The translations under genes and the position numbers were made by a program. DNA of 64,000 nucleotides, taken from contig OY782766.1 in NCBI GenBank assembly GCA_963678235.1, positions 310,001-374,000 of the forward strand, read 5' to 3'. Below the pieces are notes generated by a model. It worked only from the letters and a program-made list of their open reading frames with translations, ran no database searches and was not told the DNA's origin. This document shows positions 26,136-34,658 of the stretch, piece by piece (the first letter of the stretch is position 1; every line of letters begins with the position of its first letter). The DNA is from JABMQB01 sp963678235 (GTDB lineage Bacteria > Bacteroidota > Bacteroidia > Bacteroidales > Prolixibacteraceae).

Positions 26136-28424
26136 ATGAATCTTCGTAAGTATTTAACTGTTGCACTTCTTTCAGCATCATTAATTGGTCTTGAACTCAT
26201 TTGGACGCGTATATATTCAGCAGAGTTTTATTATACGTTTTCATTTTTAATTCTTTCATTGGCTATAATGGGGCTTGGAATGGGAAGCCTATTTGTCCGA
26301 TTATTCAACAAACTTAGCAACCTGAAATTTGTAAGTAGTTACATTGCTATTGCTGCCATTTTTGCGCTGGCAGGACCTGTTGTCATTTTTAAATTAGACC
26401 TTCAATTTTCTACTTTATTTACAGATATAAAAACAACGTTTAAATTTCTTTGCTCCATATTTTTATTAAGCTCTTCGTTCTTTTTTGGAGGTATGTCGTT
26501 GGCAATTCTTTTCAAAACAAACTCTGAAGACCTTCCTCGATTATACATGGCAGACCTGCTGGGCGCAGGTTTATGCGTTGTCCTAACAATTATTTTAATG
26601 AATGTTTTTGGAACACAATCTGCCACATTTTTAATTTCCTTACCATTGATTTTTGCAGCATTTTTTGCACCCGGAAAAAAATATTTATCCGTTTTACCCA
26701 TATTGTTTTTTGTTTTTTTTATTGGAAAGGCAGATTCCTTGATTGAATCGGGGAGAAAGGAGAGGGCTCCAGTGATTTATAAACATTGGGATGCAATGTC
26801 AAAGCTAAAGTTATACGATTATGGTGATACTTACAGGGGCTTAAATATCGATAATATTGCCAATTCGGGTGTTGTGGCTTTCGATGGGAATTTTGAAAAT
26901 CCGGAACTTCAGAATTGGGATATTGATGTTAAAAACTTGATAAATAGGTTCGATCAATGCACTTTTTTATCGTTGGGGGCTGGTGGCGGAATGGATGTTC
27001 TGCAGGCCTTGGCTTATGGGGCTGCTGAAGTCCATGCCGTTGAAGTGAACCCGCACATCAATAAAATGCTAACAAAAGGGGATGTTTCCGGTTATATAAT
27101 CCCGGATAGCATAGATAATAAAGAAGAATTCAACATTATTACCTGCAACGATTTCACCGGGAATTTGTACAACGATCCGCGTGTAAAAGTAATTTCGGAG
27201 GATGGCAGAACCTATATTCGAAAGTTTAAAAATAATTTCGATGTTATTTACTCTGTTAGTTCCAATACCTGGGCAGCCCTTGGTTCCGGATCGTTTGCAT
27301 TTGCAGAAAACTACCTGTTTACCAAAGAGGCTTTTATCGATTATTGGAATGCTTTATCGGACAAAGGTTTTCTGTCAATGGAACACCAAATGTATATGCC
27401 CCGTTTGGTTAGTACTTTAATGGAAGCTTTGAAGGAACTTCACGTTGACAATCCGGAACAATATTTTGTGGTTTATAACATCCCTGGCCTTCGAAGAAAT
27501 TTATTATTGTTATCGAAGCAGCCTGTAACACAAGATTTGATAGTTAGTGCCTATGGATTGTTAGCCAATGGTCAGCGCAGCGCCAAAGAACTTTTGTATC
27601 CGAAAGCTGATACGGCAAAAAATAACCTTATTCATAAAATAGTTATGAATGGATGGAAGGCTGAGTTGGATTCAGCACGGATTAATATATGCCCAACAAC
27701 CGACAATAAACCTTTTGTGGCACAATTGGGAAGGATGAAAAATTTCAGATTTGAACGCCTAAAACAAATATCGGTTATTTCTGATTTTAGTGGTTTCCCA
27801 TTAACAAAATCATTGCTGATTGGTATTTTGGCAATAATAATGGTTTTTGTAATCCCATTTCTCCTTGTCCCTTATTTTACAAGCAGGGAAAAACTGAGGA
27901 CCAAACCCTGGCTCTATTTCTTTTTACTCGGCCTGGCTTATATCATTATTGAAATTGTATTGATGCAAAAATTTTCACTTTTAATCGGGGCTTCGTTTTA
28001 TAGCATTGCAACAGTTTTATTTACCATGCTGGTGGCTTCGGGTATCGGAAGCCGTTTTGCCAAAAGAGTAAAAGCCCGTTGCATTTTTATACGTATAATA
28101 GGCTTGCTGCTATTGATTATACTAAGTTTTAACCTACTTGTTGATTTATTTGGAGGAATCCCCGTATTTTGGCGAGCAGTGGTTACTGCTATTGTCATTT
28201 TTCCTCTAGGGTTTTATATGGGAATGCCATTCCCTCGCGGAGGATTGCGCGTTAAAGAACTAATTGATTGGGGTTTTGCAGTTAATGGAATTGCATCAGT
28301 AATTGGATCAACTGCGATTATGTTTGTTGTTTTTTCCTGGGGATTTAATGCGGCATTACTAATTGCAGGGTTGCTGTATATCCTGGCTTTTTTGCTTTTC
28401 CGAAAAGATGTTGGCTGGAACTAA
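26136..28424 (+). CDS. membrane-embedded spermidine-synthase-like protein
   Basis: 762 residues in three parts. The N-terminal about 200 residues hold around six membrane helices. A cytoplasmic class I Rossmann domain follows (about 265-450), with FLSLGAGGGMDVLQAL as the SAM or decarboxy-SAM binding loop and HAVEVNPHINKML as the acidic motif. At least seven further helices lie at about 560-760. Soluble spermidine synthases lack the membrane parts. Such fusions are common in bacterial genomes, but their substrate is generally unknown, so polyamine synthesis is only a family-level guess. It has no co-directional partner and is convergent with nudC (19 bp between stops). Confidence 0.85.
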   Translation: MNLRKYLTVALLSASLIGLELIWTRIYSAEFYYTFSFLILSLAIMGLGMGSLFVRLFNKLSNLKFVSSYIAIAAIFALAGPVVIFKLDLQFSTLFTDIKTTFKFLCSIFLLSSSFFFGGMSLAILFKTNSEDLPRLYMADLLGAGLCVVLTIILMNVFGTQSATFLISLPLIFAAFFAPGKKYLSVLPILFFVFFIGKADSLIESGRKERAPVIYKHWDAMSKLKLYDYGDTYRGLNIDNIANSGVVAFDGNFENPELQNWDIDVKNLINRFDQCTFLSLGAGGGMDVLQALAYGAAEVHAVEVNPHINKMLTKGDVSGYIIPDSIDNKEEFNIITCNDFTGNLYNDPRVKVISEDGRTYIRKFKNNFDVIYSVSSNTWAALGSGSFAFAENYLFTKEAFIDYWNALSDKGFLSMEHQMYMPRLVSTLMEALKELHVDNPEQYFVVYNIPGLRRNLLLLSKQPVTQDLIVSAYGLLANGQRSAKELLYPKADTAKNNLIHKIVMNGWKAELDSARINICPTTDNKPFVAQLGRMKNFRFERLKQISVISDFSGFPLTKSLLIGILAIIMVFVIPFLLVPYFTSREKLRTKPWLYFFLLGLAYIIIEIVLMQKFSLLIGASFYSIATVLFTMLVASGIGSRFAKRVKARCIFIRIIGLLLLIILSFNLLVDLFGGIPVFWRAVVTAIVIFPLGFYMGMPFPRGGLRVKELIDWGFAVNGIASVIGSTAIMFVVFSWGFNAALLIAGLLYILAFLLFRKDVGWN

Positions 28425-28443
28425 AACTGTTAAATTGATGCTT

Positions 28444-29271
28444 TCAAAGTTCCCCCTGGATAAATTTCTCAATAATTTCGCCTGCTATGCTTCTTTCGGT
28501 AGGGTAGTTGGGTAAGTTCGTTTTGTTGAACCATGCTGCATCGGCAATTTCATTTTTATCGATGTTAATGGTTTGGGTTTCATCACCATCGGCAATAAAG
28601 GCAATCATCATCGATCCGGAATATGGCCAGGGTTGGCTTTTGTAGTACCGGATGTTAGTTACATCTATCCCAATTTCTTCTTTTACTTCACGAACAACGG
28701 TTTCTTCAATGGTTTCACCAATATCGACATAGCCGGCAACCAGTGAGTACATATTGTTACGAAAGTTAACACCCTGTGCAAGCAATATTTTGTCTTTCGA
28801 AAGAATTGCCACAATGATTGCAGGTGCAATAGGAGGAAACAAGTTGGTTTGGCAGGATGGACAAATAATTGCCCGTTCTGTTTTATTTAATTCGGTTTTC
28901 GATCCACATTTACCACAAAACCTATTGTTTGAATACCAATTCATTAATTGGTAGGCAAGCACGCTGCTCCATTCTATTTCTTTTTGGTTTATGGTTCGGA
29001 AATAGTTGAATTCATGATAGATTAAATCATTCGAATCATTAATTTGGCAATCCTGTATCAGAAAACAATTAATATTGTTGAGTGTAAAAAGAAATATCCC
29101 GTTTTCGTTGCATTGTTTTAAATCTTTCTTTTTAGGGATTTCCAATTCTTTGCCAACTTGCTTTAAAAGAAGTGAATCGTTCCTAAAATGAAAAATGTAA
29201 TCGTTTTCGTGAATTTCTGTTAGTGCTTTAAATTGGTTGCTGAAGGTGTGTGGGTAAATATCCTGGATCAT
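28444..29271 (-). CDS. nudC: NAD+ diphosphatase / NADH pyrophosphatase, Nudix family
   Basis: 275 residues. It hydrolyses NAD(H) to NMN(H) and AMP and can remove NAD caps from RNA. The zinc ribbon FCGKCGSK...ICPSCQTN (about 118-140) precedes the Nudix box GYVDIGETIEETVVREVKEEIGI. The NADH-pyrophosphatase motif SQPWPYSGSMM follows about 20 residues later, which separates NudC from general Nudix enzymes. Length and domain order are normal. It is a single gene. Confidence 0.95.
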   Translation of the reverse strand: MIQDIYPHTFSNQFKALTEIHENDYIFHFRNDSLLLKQVGKELEIPKKKDLKQCNENGIFLFTLNNINCFLIQDCQINDSNDLIYHEFNYFRTINQKEIEWSSVLAYQLMNWYSNNRFCGKCGSKTELNKTERAIICPSCQTNLFPPIAPAIIVAILSKDKILLAQGVNFRNNMYSLVAGYVDIGETIEETVVREVKEEIGIDVTNIRYYKSQPWPYSGSMMIAFIADGDETQTINIDKNEIADAAWFNKTNLPNYPTERSIAGEIIEKFIQGEL

Positions 29272-29378
29272 TTAATTATTCTGTTTATTAAGAAGCCGCA
29301 ATTTACTGATAATTTATAGTTTGATGGAAAAAATTAGGCTGCGAAAAAAGCAAATAAAAGAAGGAAATTTGCTCAATG

Positions 29379-29458
29379 GAACACAGATAATGCGGATTAA
29401 ACTTATTTTCACGGATTTTTATCTGTAATCACCTGCATGATCAGTTAAATCAGTGTTC
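29379..29458. repeat. imperfect palindromic intergenic element
   Basis: Within the 284-bp gap between nudC and the EFR1 gene, GAACAC (29379-29384) pairs with GTGTTC (29453-29458), and ACAGATA (29383-29389) can pair with TATCTGT (29420-29426). The interior holds cggattaa and cacggattttt words. It resembles the cacagatt/cggattt-type intergenic repeats I recall from other bacterial genomes. No gene is evident. Confidence 0.45.
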
Positions 29459-29555
29459 TATTTTTAATCCTTGTATCAAAAGCAAGCGTAAAATACTTTA
29501 ATTTCACTTTTTTAAACAGCCTTATTATATTTCGAATTGTTATGGCTTTGTTATT

Positions 29556-30362
29556 CTATGCATAAAAAACTACTGGTTCTTTACGTGTTTTTCCTCCAAA
29601 ATTTTGGTTTACCCTGATTGCTGCATCTTTCACGAGACTGTCCTTCATTGATCGGGCAATTTTTGGGCAAATTTTAATGCAGGCACAGCAGGTAATACAC
29701 TTCTTAATATCGATGGAAGAGCTGTTTTCTGGATTGATTGCTCCAGTTGGGCACGAACTTGCGCAAATTCCGCATTGTGTACATTCGTCACTAATTTCAA
29801 GGAAGTCCACATCCCAAAGCTGAGTGATGCCGCCGTAGGGATAGTTCCCCGGAACATTTAGTTCAGGTATTTGACCAGTAGGAAATAGTGCTAGTTTTTT
29901 CGCAATGTTCTCTCCGAATGCTTGAGCCTTTTTTAAATCTTCCAAATCAGGGCGGTTTTTTGCTGTTGGCAATTCAGTACTGGAAAATGAATGTTCACCG
30001 ATAAAAGCGGCACCTGCAATTGGGACACAACCACGTTGCGATACTATATTTTTAAGTTCTAAAAGGGCGTCTTCAAATTCGCGGTTGCCATAAACAGCTA
30101 TACAAACCACAGGGGTATTGTTCGCTTTTATTTGGTTTAGCCAATCGCCAATGAGTGCTGGTACCCGTCCCATATAAACCGGTACCCCAACAATTAGCAA
30201 TTCTTTTTCTGATGTTTTTAATACTTTTTCCCTATCAGCTGGCTTGGTAATATCCGTAAGCTCTACATTTTTATTCCCAATGCCTTTTGCAATTGCCTGA
30301 AGGACCTTTTTTGTTGTCCCTGTTGGTGAGAAATAAGCTAAATTTATCGATTCGATATTCAT
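29556..30362 (-). CDS. EFR1-family flavodoxin-ferredoxin fusion
   Basis: 268 residues. The N-terminal flavodoxin-like domain (about 1-150) starts SINLAYFSPTGTTKKV, the FMN-phosphate loop. The C-terminal part carries two 4Fe-4S motifs, CTQCGICASSCPTGAI and CITCCACIKICPKIA. Such proteins are thought to move electrons between flavin and iron-sulfur centres; partners are not evident. It is cytoplasmic. A MarR-family regulator is encoded 38 bp upstream on the same strand, so the pair probably forms one regulated unit, possibly redox or xenobiotic responsive (inference). Confidence 0.9.
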   Translation of the reverse strand: MNIESINLAYFSPTGTTKKVLQAIAKGIGNKNVELTDITKPADREKVLKTSEKELLIVGVPVYMGRVPALIGDWLNQIKANNTPVVCIAVYGNREFEDALLELKNIVSQRGCVPIAGAAFIGEHSFSSTELPTAKNRPDLEDLKKAQAFGENIAKKLALFPTGQIPELNVPGNYPYGGITQLWDVDFLEISDECTQCGICASSCPTGAINPENSSSIDIKKCITCCACIKICPKIARSMKDSLVKDAAIRVNQNFGGKTRKEPVVFYA

Positions 30363-30400
30363 GGTATTTCGTTTTTATTTGTTATAAAAGAAGGTCCTGG

Positions 30401-30880
30401 TTATTCGTTGTTTGCCTGTAAGTTTTTGTTTAGGAAAGCTTTTTGTAGCTTGTCAACGCTGTCTAAAATCAGGGATATTTCTGTTGGCGTAAAGGTTTTG
30501 AACTGTTTTTTATTCCATTCCTGGAAAACGGCACGGCATTCGTTTACCACTTTTTGCCCCTTTTCGGTCATTGATAAAAATGCTGATCGTTTATCTTCGG
30601 GCACGGGTGTTAGTTCAATTAATCCCATCGTTTGTAGCTTTTTTACAACTTTCGAAACGTGTGCTTTTTCGAGCATCAGGCGGTTAACCATGTTTTTTTG
30701 CTGTACCTTTTTGGCTTTTGCAATTTCAAACAATATTGAAAATTGTTGCTGGTTAAGCTGATAGGGAAGAAGTAAGCGATTTCCTTCGCGTTGAAGGATA
30801 CCACTGATGTTCATTATTTTTCCGATAATAATCGACGGAAATTCGTTTTCGTTTGTTTTTTGTTGAATTTTAGTTTCCAT
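30401..30880 (-). CDS. MarR-family transcriptional regulator
   Basis: 159 residues. The winged helix-turn-helix occupies about 45-115: QQFSILFEIAKAKKVQQKNMVNRLMLEKAHVSKVVKKLQTMGLIEL, and the wing PVPEDKRSAFLSMTEKG with the usual DxR pattern. It acts as a dimer on an operator near its own promoter. A candidate operator is the inverted tagtttccatggaaacta at 30902-30919, just upstream of its ATG, with a second half site, tagtttccat, overlapping the ATG (30871-30880). It sits upstream of the EFR1 gene, which it probably controls together with itself. Confidence 0.92.
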   Translation of the reverse strand: METKIQQKTNENEFPSIIIGKIMNISGILQREGNRLLLPYQLNQQQFSILFEIAKAKKVQQKNMVNRLMLEKAHVSKVVKKLQTMGLIELTPVPEDKRSAFLSMTEKGQKVVNECRAVFQEWNKKQFKTFTPTEISLILDSVDKLQKAFLNKNLQANNE

Positions 30881-30901
30881 GGCAACAAATATAAATAAAA
30901 T

Positions 30902-30919
30902 ATAGTTTCCATGGAAACT
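30902..30919. promoter_or_regulatory. candidate MarR operator, perfect inverted repeat
   Basis: TAGTTTCCATGGAAACTA is a perfect 18-bp palindrome located 22 bp upstream of the marR-like start. The half-site tagtttccat occurs again at 30871-30880, overlapping the start codon. Perfect dyads of this size beside a MarR-family gene are usually autoregulatory operators. Confidence 0.7.
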
Positions 30920-31019
30920 AAATATAAGATTTTCTTTTCAATCAAATAAAGTTTAACACAAATTTTAAAAGCAATTTTGATTTCAAATGATTTGCAATGA
31001 AAATTATCAAAGGGTTAGC

Positions 31020-31481
31020 TTATTCTTTTGACCAATGTTGGATTTCAACGATATTCTCTTCAGGATCGACCGCATAAACTGCTTTAAGGATACATACGCC
31101 CGGAATTGCTTTTTCAATGGATTCACCGTAGAAATTTCCCCCGTTTGCCAATATCTTATTTAAGGTACCTTCAACATCTTCTACATGAAATGCAATGTGG
31201 CCAAATCCAAATCCGTTGATTATTTTAGGTGCATCCATGTCCGAAGCCGGCTCATAACTAAATATCTCCAATGTGGGTCCATTATCATACCCTGGCAGAT
31301 TTAAATGAATACCTTTCACCCGCACCCCGGAAATTTTTGTCAATTTATCCATCCATTCCCCCGATAAATCCCTTTCGGGGTATAAAGGTTCACAGCCAAA
31401 TACTACGATATAAAATTGCGCAAGCTTTTTCCAGTCTTTCGCTATAATATTTGTGTGAACATATTTTATTGTGTTATCCAT
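31020..31481 (-). CDS. VOC-superfamily (glyoxalase/bleomycin-resistance-like) protein
   Basis: 153 residues, cytoplasmic. Two beta-alpha-beta-beta-beta units are visible: YVHTNIIAKDWKKLAQFYIVVFGCEPL at the N-terminus, and GFGHIAFHVEDVEGTLNKILANGG...AVYAVDPEENIVEIQHW in the second half. Candidate metal ligands are the His near residue 8, the His in GHIAFHV and the Glu in NIVEI. The superfamily covers lyases, dioxygenases and resistance proteins, and the sequence does not decide between them. It is probably a single gene. Confidence 0.85.
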   Translation of the reverse strand: MDNTIKYVHTNIIAKDWKKLAQFYIVVFGCEPLYPERDLSGEWMDKLTKISGVRVKGIHLNLPGYDNGPTLEIFSYEPASDMDAPKIINGFGFGHIAFHVEDVEGTLNKILANGGNFYGESIEKAIPGVCILKAVYAVDPEENIVEIQHWSKE

Positions 31482-31566
31482 TGTTAAAATTTTTCTTTCT
31501 ATTTTTTTCTGAGAGTCTTCGGGTGATGTGTCCCGATTTGATCAGGATCTATCCGCTTTATTATTT

Positions 31567-31585
31567 CAGCAAATAGAATTTGCTG
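31567..31585. other. perfect short hairpin
   Basis: CAGCAAAT and ATTTGCTG flank a 3-base loop between the GyrI-like gene and the VOC gene. There is no T-run on either side in the expected position, so it is not a standard terminator. It may act as an mRNA 3' stabiliser for the upstream GH95 transcript. Confidence 0.4.
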
Positions 31586-31657
31586 GACCCAAATTCTAAT
31601 AGTTTAATCTTTATTTGTGTTGTTGATTTCCGGGATCATGAATATTTCTAAATTTTA

Positions 31658-32136
31658 TTATTCCTTGTTTTTAATAGGAATCCAGATTTCTTCTTCTGAA
31701 TCCGGGTCATTGTTTTTATATTTCTTGCCTAATACTTCAAAATGAGGCCTGTCGTCTAACTCAAACTCTGAGTTTGGGAGCCAGGTATTGAAAATATATT
31801 GAAATATTCGGGTGTCGCTGCTTAAGCCCTTATAATCAAAAACCGCATTCAACCCGCCTGGCAATACAAATGTTTCCATATTGGAAGGAACATTTTCAAA
31901 ATCTGCAACTTCCGTTGTTGCCCATTTTTCAAACTCGTTCATTGGTTTAAAGTTCGAAAAATAGCCAGGTTTATAGATTTGCATCGAAATAAAATCATCG
32001 GAAAGCATATTTTGGATTTCGTTTTTTGTGGCATAAAACTTTTCCATAATTCGCCAGTTTTATTGTCGTTTAGGCTCATTTTTAATCGTTTGCCAACTAA
32101 TTTTTTCTCCTTTAAAATTTCAATTCTTGGATTCAT
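31658..32136 (-). pseudogene. GyrI-like / effector-binding-domain protein with a single-base frameshift
   Basis: The first frame starts at the ATG at 32136 (MNPRIEILKEKKLVGKRLKMS to SFMPQ) and the second frame continues as KNEIQNMLSDDFISMQIYKP to the stop at 31658. The join falls at a run of six T (six A in the sense) at 32022-32027; adding one base there restores one 159-residue protein. GyrI-like effector-binding proteins of this size with IFQYIFNTWLPNSEFELDDRPHFEVLG and a C-terminal EEEIWIPIK are known. Both halves look conserved, so the lesion is recent, a sequencing error in a homopolymer, or phase-variable slippage. The gene starts 6 bp after the GH95 stop codon. Confidence 0.8.
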
Positions 32137-32142
32137 TTCTTA

Positions 32143-34551
32143 TTATTCTTCCCAATTAATTATTGTTTGTTCCCCTTCTTTTAAGTCAACGAATTTTTGT
32201 TTATTGCCATTTATTAAGGTTACTTTTCCAGCTGACCTTGCTAAAATTTCAGTACTTGCTACCTTTTTGTTGTTCCATTTAAATGAAAGTTCAAAACCAC
32301 CGCGGGCACAAATTCCTTTCACTGAGCCACTTTCCCAGGCATCGGGCAATGCGGGCAATAAATATATTTTTTCGTTGTTCGATTGCATCAACATTTCAAT
32401 CACAGCAGCTGCACCTCCAAAGTTTCCGTCAATCTGAAATGGAGGATGTGCATCGAGCAGGTTAGGGTAGGTTCCGCCTCCTCCGTCATACAAAGTTGTT
32501 AATCCATTTGGCTCCACATAACGCAATAATTCGCGGTACATTTTATGGGCGCGGTTACCATCACGAAGCCGTGCCCAAAGGTTTATTCTCCATCCTTTCG
32601 ACCATCCTGTGGTTTCATCCCCTTTCATTTCGAGCGAAGTTTTACAAGCCTTTGCCAAATCAGGCGTTTCCATTGGATTTATGTGATGTCCCGGGTATAA
32701 ACCGAATAGGTGTGATTGGTGCCTGTGCAGCGGATCGGCATCTTCCCAATCGTAATACCATTCCTGCAGGTTTCCTTTTTTTCCGATATTATATGGATGT
32801 AGGTCCTGACTTGTTTTATGAATTTGTTGAACGAATTCATCGTGAATGCCGAGGATTTCTGAAGCGAGAAGCACATCGTCGAACAGTTCCCGAATCATCG
32901 CCAAATCAGAGGTGCAACCGTAAGAAGTAGCACCTGCGTAGCCATTGGGTGTCAGAAATAAGTTTTCGGGAGAGGTTCCCGGCGAGGTAATCCATTTCCC
33001 ATGTTCATCTTTTACCATCCATTCCAGGCAAAATTGGGCAGCACCTTTCATTAATGGGTAAGCTTTATTTTTTAGGAATTGTTGGTCTTTGGTAAACTGA
33101 TAATGTTCCCACAAATGGGTTGAAAGCCAAACCCCACCCATATTCCATATAACCGTATTTGGGTCGTTGTTGCCAAAATCCCCCACCTGGTTGCTCATTG
33201 CCCAAATGTCTGAATTGTGGCAAGCAACCCAGCCTCCAACCCCGTAAAAGGTACGCGCGGTTATTTTTCCGGTTTCGGCAAGTCCTTCAATAAAACCAAG
33301 CAATGGTTGGTGCATCTCTGATAAGTTTGCGATTTCCGTCAGCCAGTAATTTTCCTCAACATTAATATTCATGGTGTAGTTGCTACTCCATGGTGGTCGC
33401 AAATGAGGGTTCCAAATACCTTGCAGGTTGGCAGGAACGTTCGGTGTTCTTGAACTTGAAATAAGCAGGTAGCGCCCAAATTGGAAATACAATATTTCAA
33501 GGTTTTTATCATCCAATCCCTTCGCATAACGTTTTAAACGTTCATCGGTGGGCAAATCCGGGGCGGTGGTTTCTCCAAGGTCTACGCTTACCCTGTTAAA
33601 GAACGACTGATAATCTTGAATGTGCTTTTGCTTCAATTCATCATAACTGCTTTTCGCCGCATGGTTTAATTGGTTCAAAGCTATTTCTTCGTTGTTTTTC
33701 CCTTCGGTTGCCGGGTTTTTGTTGTATCCGTTAAAACTTGTGGCAATCGAAACCAAAAGCACTACTTCGCTACAGCCTGATAATTCAATTGTACTATCTG
33801 TGCAGGCAATGTTTCCGTCTGTATTTTTTATATGGATCAATGAGGTAAAGCGGGTTCCCCGTTCTTTATCGAACAACACTGCATCGGGAATATCGCCCAT
33901 ATAGTTGGGTTCAGCATGGTATGGTGCATATCCATTAACAACCATGGTTTGGTCGGAAGTTGTTGTTTGGTATTTTAAAAGGCTTTCAAATCCAATGAAA
34001 CCGTTAATTGCTTGTTTTTTTGAACTACTTAAACGAATTGCCATTATTTGATCGGGATAAGAAACAAAATATTCCCGTGAAAATTTGATGCCATCTACTT
34101 TGTAACTAATTTTTGAAATGGCATTTGTGATATCCAGCTCACGGTAATATTTCTGGTAATCTCGCTGGTGTTTAAACTTAAATGTCAGGGTTCCGAGCGG
34201 TGCAAACGATTCTGAAAACACACCCCTTGTATTTTTGTTGAGGATATCTGCTAACTGATAATCGTGGTTTTTTAGTGCCTCGCGAACCAGTGGGATACTT
34301 TTATAGGCTTCAGGGTTCATGTTTGGATCTTCGGGTTCGCCCGACCAGAGTGTTGCATCGTTCAGATATATTTTATCGGAATTAACCCCGCCAAATACCG
34401 AAGCCCCCATTTTGCCATTTCCCAGTACCAAACTCTCTTCGAAACAAGCCGCCGGTTGTTTATACCATAGTTTGCTTTTTGATTGGGCAATGATTTGCGT
34501 ATTATTTAGGAGGATACTTATAAGGATTAAAACGATCACTTTTATTTGCAT
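32143..34551 (-). CDS. alpha-L-fucosidase, glycoside hydrolase family 95
   Basis: 802 residues with a signal peptide to about residue 22 (IIAQ). The N-terminal beta-sandwich starts LWYKQPAACFEESLVLGNGKMGASVFGG. The (alpha/alpha)6 catalytic domain holds SSNYTMNINVEENYW (the Asn pair used in catalysis), SPGTSPENLF (the general acid Glu) and DGNFGGAAAVIEM, followed by a C-terminal beta domain. GH95 enzymes invert the anomeric configuration, often on 1,2-linked fucose; some members act on galactose residues instead. The product is periplasmic or surface-exposed. The frameshifted GyrI-like gene follows 6 bp downstream. No SusC/D pair is near. Confidence 0.94.
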   Translation of the reverse strand: MQIKVIVLILISILLNNTQIIAQSKSKLWYKQPAACFEESLVLGNGKMGASVFGGVNSDKIYLNDATLWSGEPEDPNMNPEAYKSIPLVREALKNHDYQLADILNKNTRGVFSESFAPLGTLTFKFKHQRDYQKYYRELDITNAISKISYKVDGIKFSREYFVSYPDQIMAIRLSSSKKQAINGFIGFESLLKYQTTTSDQTMVVNGYAPYHAEPNYMGDIPDAVLFDKERGTRFTSLIHIKNTDGNIACTDSTIELSGCSEVVLLVSIATSFNGYNKNPATEGKNNEEIALNQLNHAAKSSYDELKQKHIQDYQSFFNRVSVDLGETTAPDLPTDERLKRYAKGLDDKNLEILYFQFGRYLLISSSRTPNVPANLQGIWNPHLRPPWSSNYTMNINVEENYWLTEIANLSEMHQPLLGFIEGLAETGKITARTFYGVGGWVACHNSDIWAMSNQVGDFGNNDPNTVIWNMGGVWLSTHLWEHYQFTKDQQFLKNKAYPLMKGAAQFCLEWMVKDEHGKWITSPGTSPENLFLTPNGYAGATSYGCTSDLAMIRELFDDVLLASEILGIHDEFVQQIHKTSQDLHPYNIGKKGNLQEWYYDWEDADPLHRHQSHLFGLYPGHHINPMETPDLAKACKTSLEMKGDETTGWSKGWRINLWARLRDGNRAHKMYRELLRYVEPNGLTTLYDGGGGTYPNLLDAHPPFQIDGNFGGAAAVIEMLMQSNNEKIYLLPALPDAWESGSVKGICARGGFELSFKWNNKKVASTEILARSAGKVTLINGNKQKFVDLKEGEQTIINWEE

Positions 34552-34658
34552 GTTTTTTCTTTGTTTAGGTCAAATCTAATTTTGTAAATCAGGTTGATAA
34601 TTTTAGAACATAAATAGTTCAATATGTTTTATTAAATCTGATTCTAATCTGAGATAGA

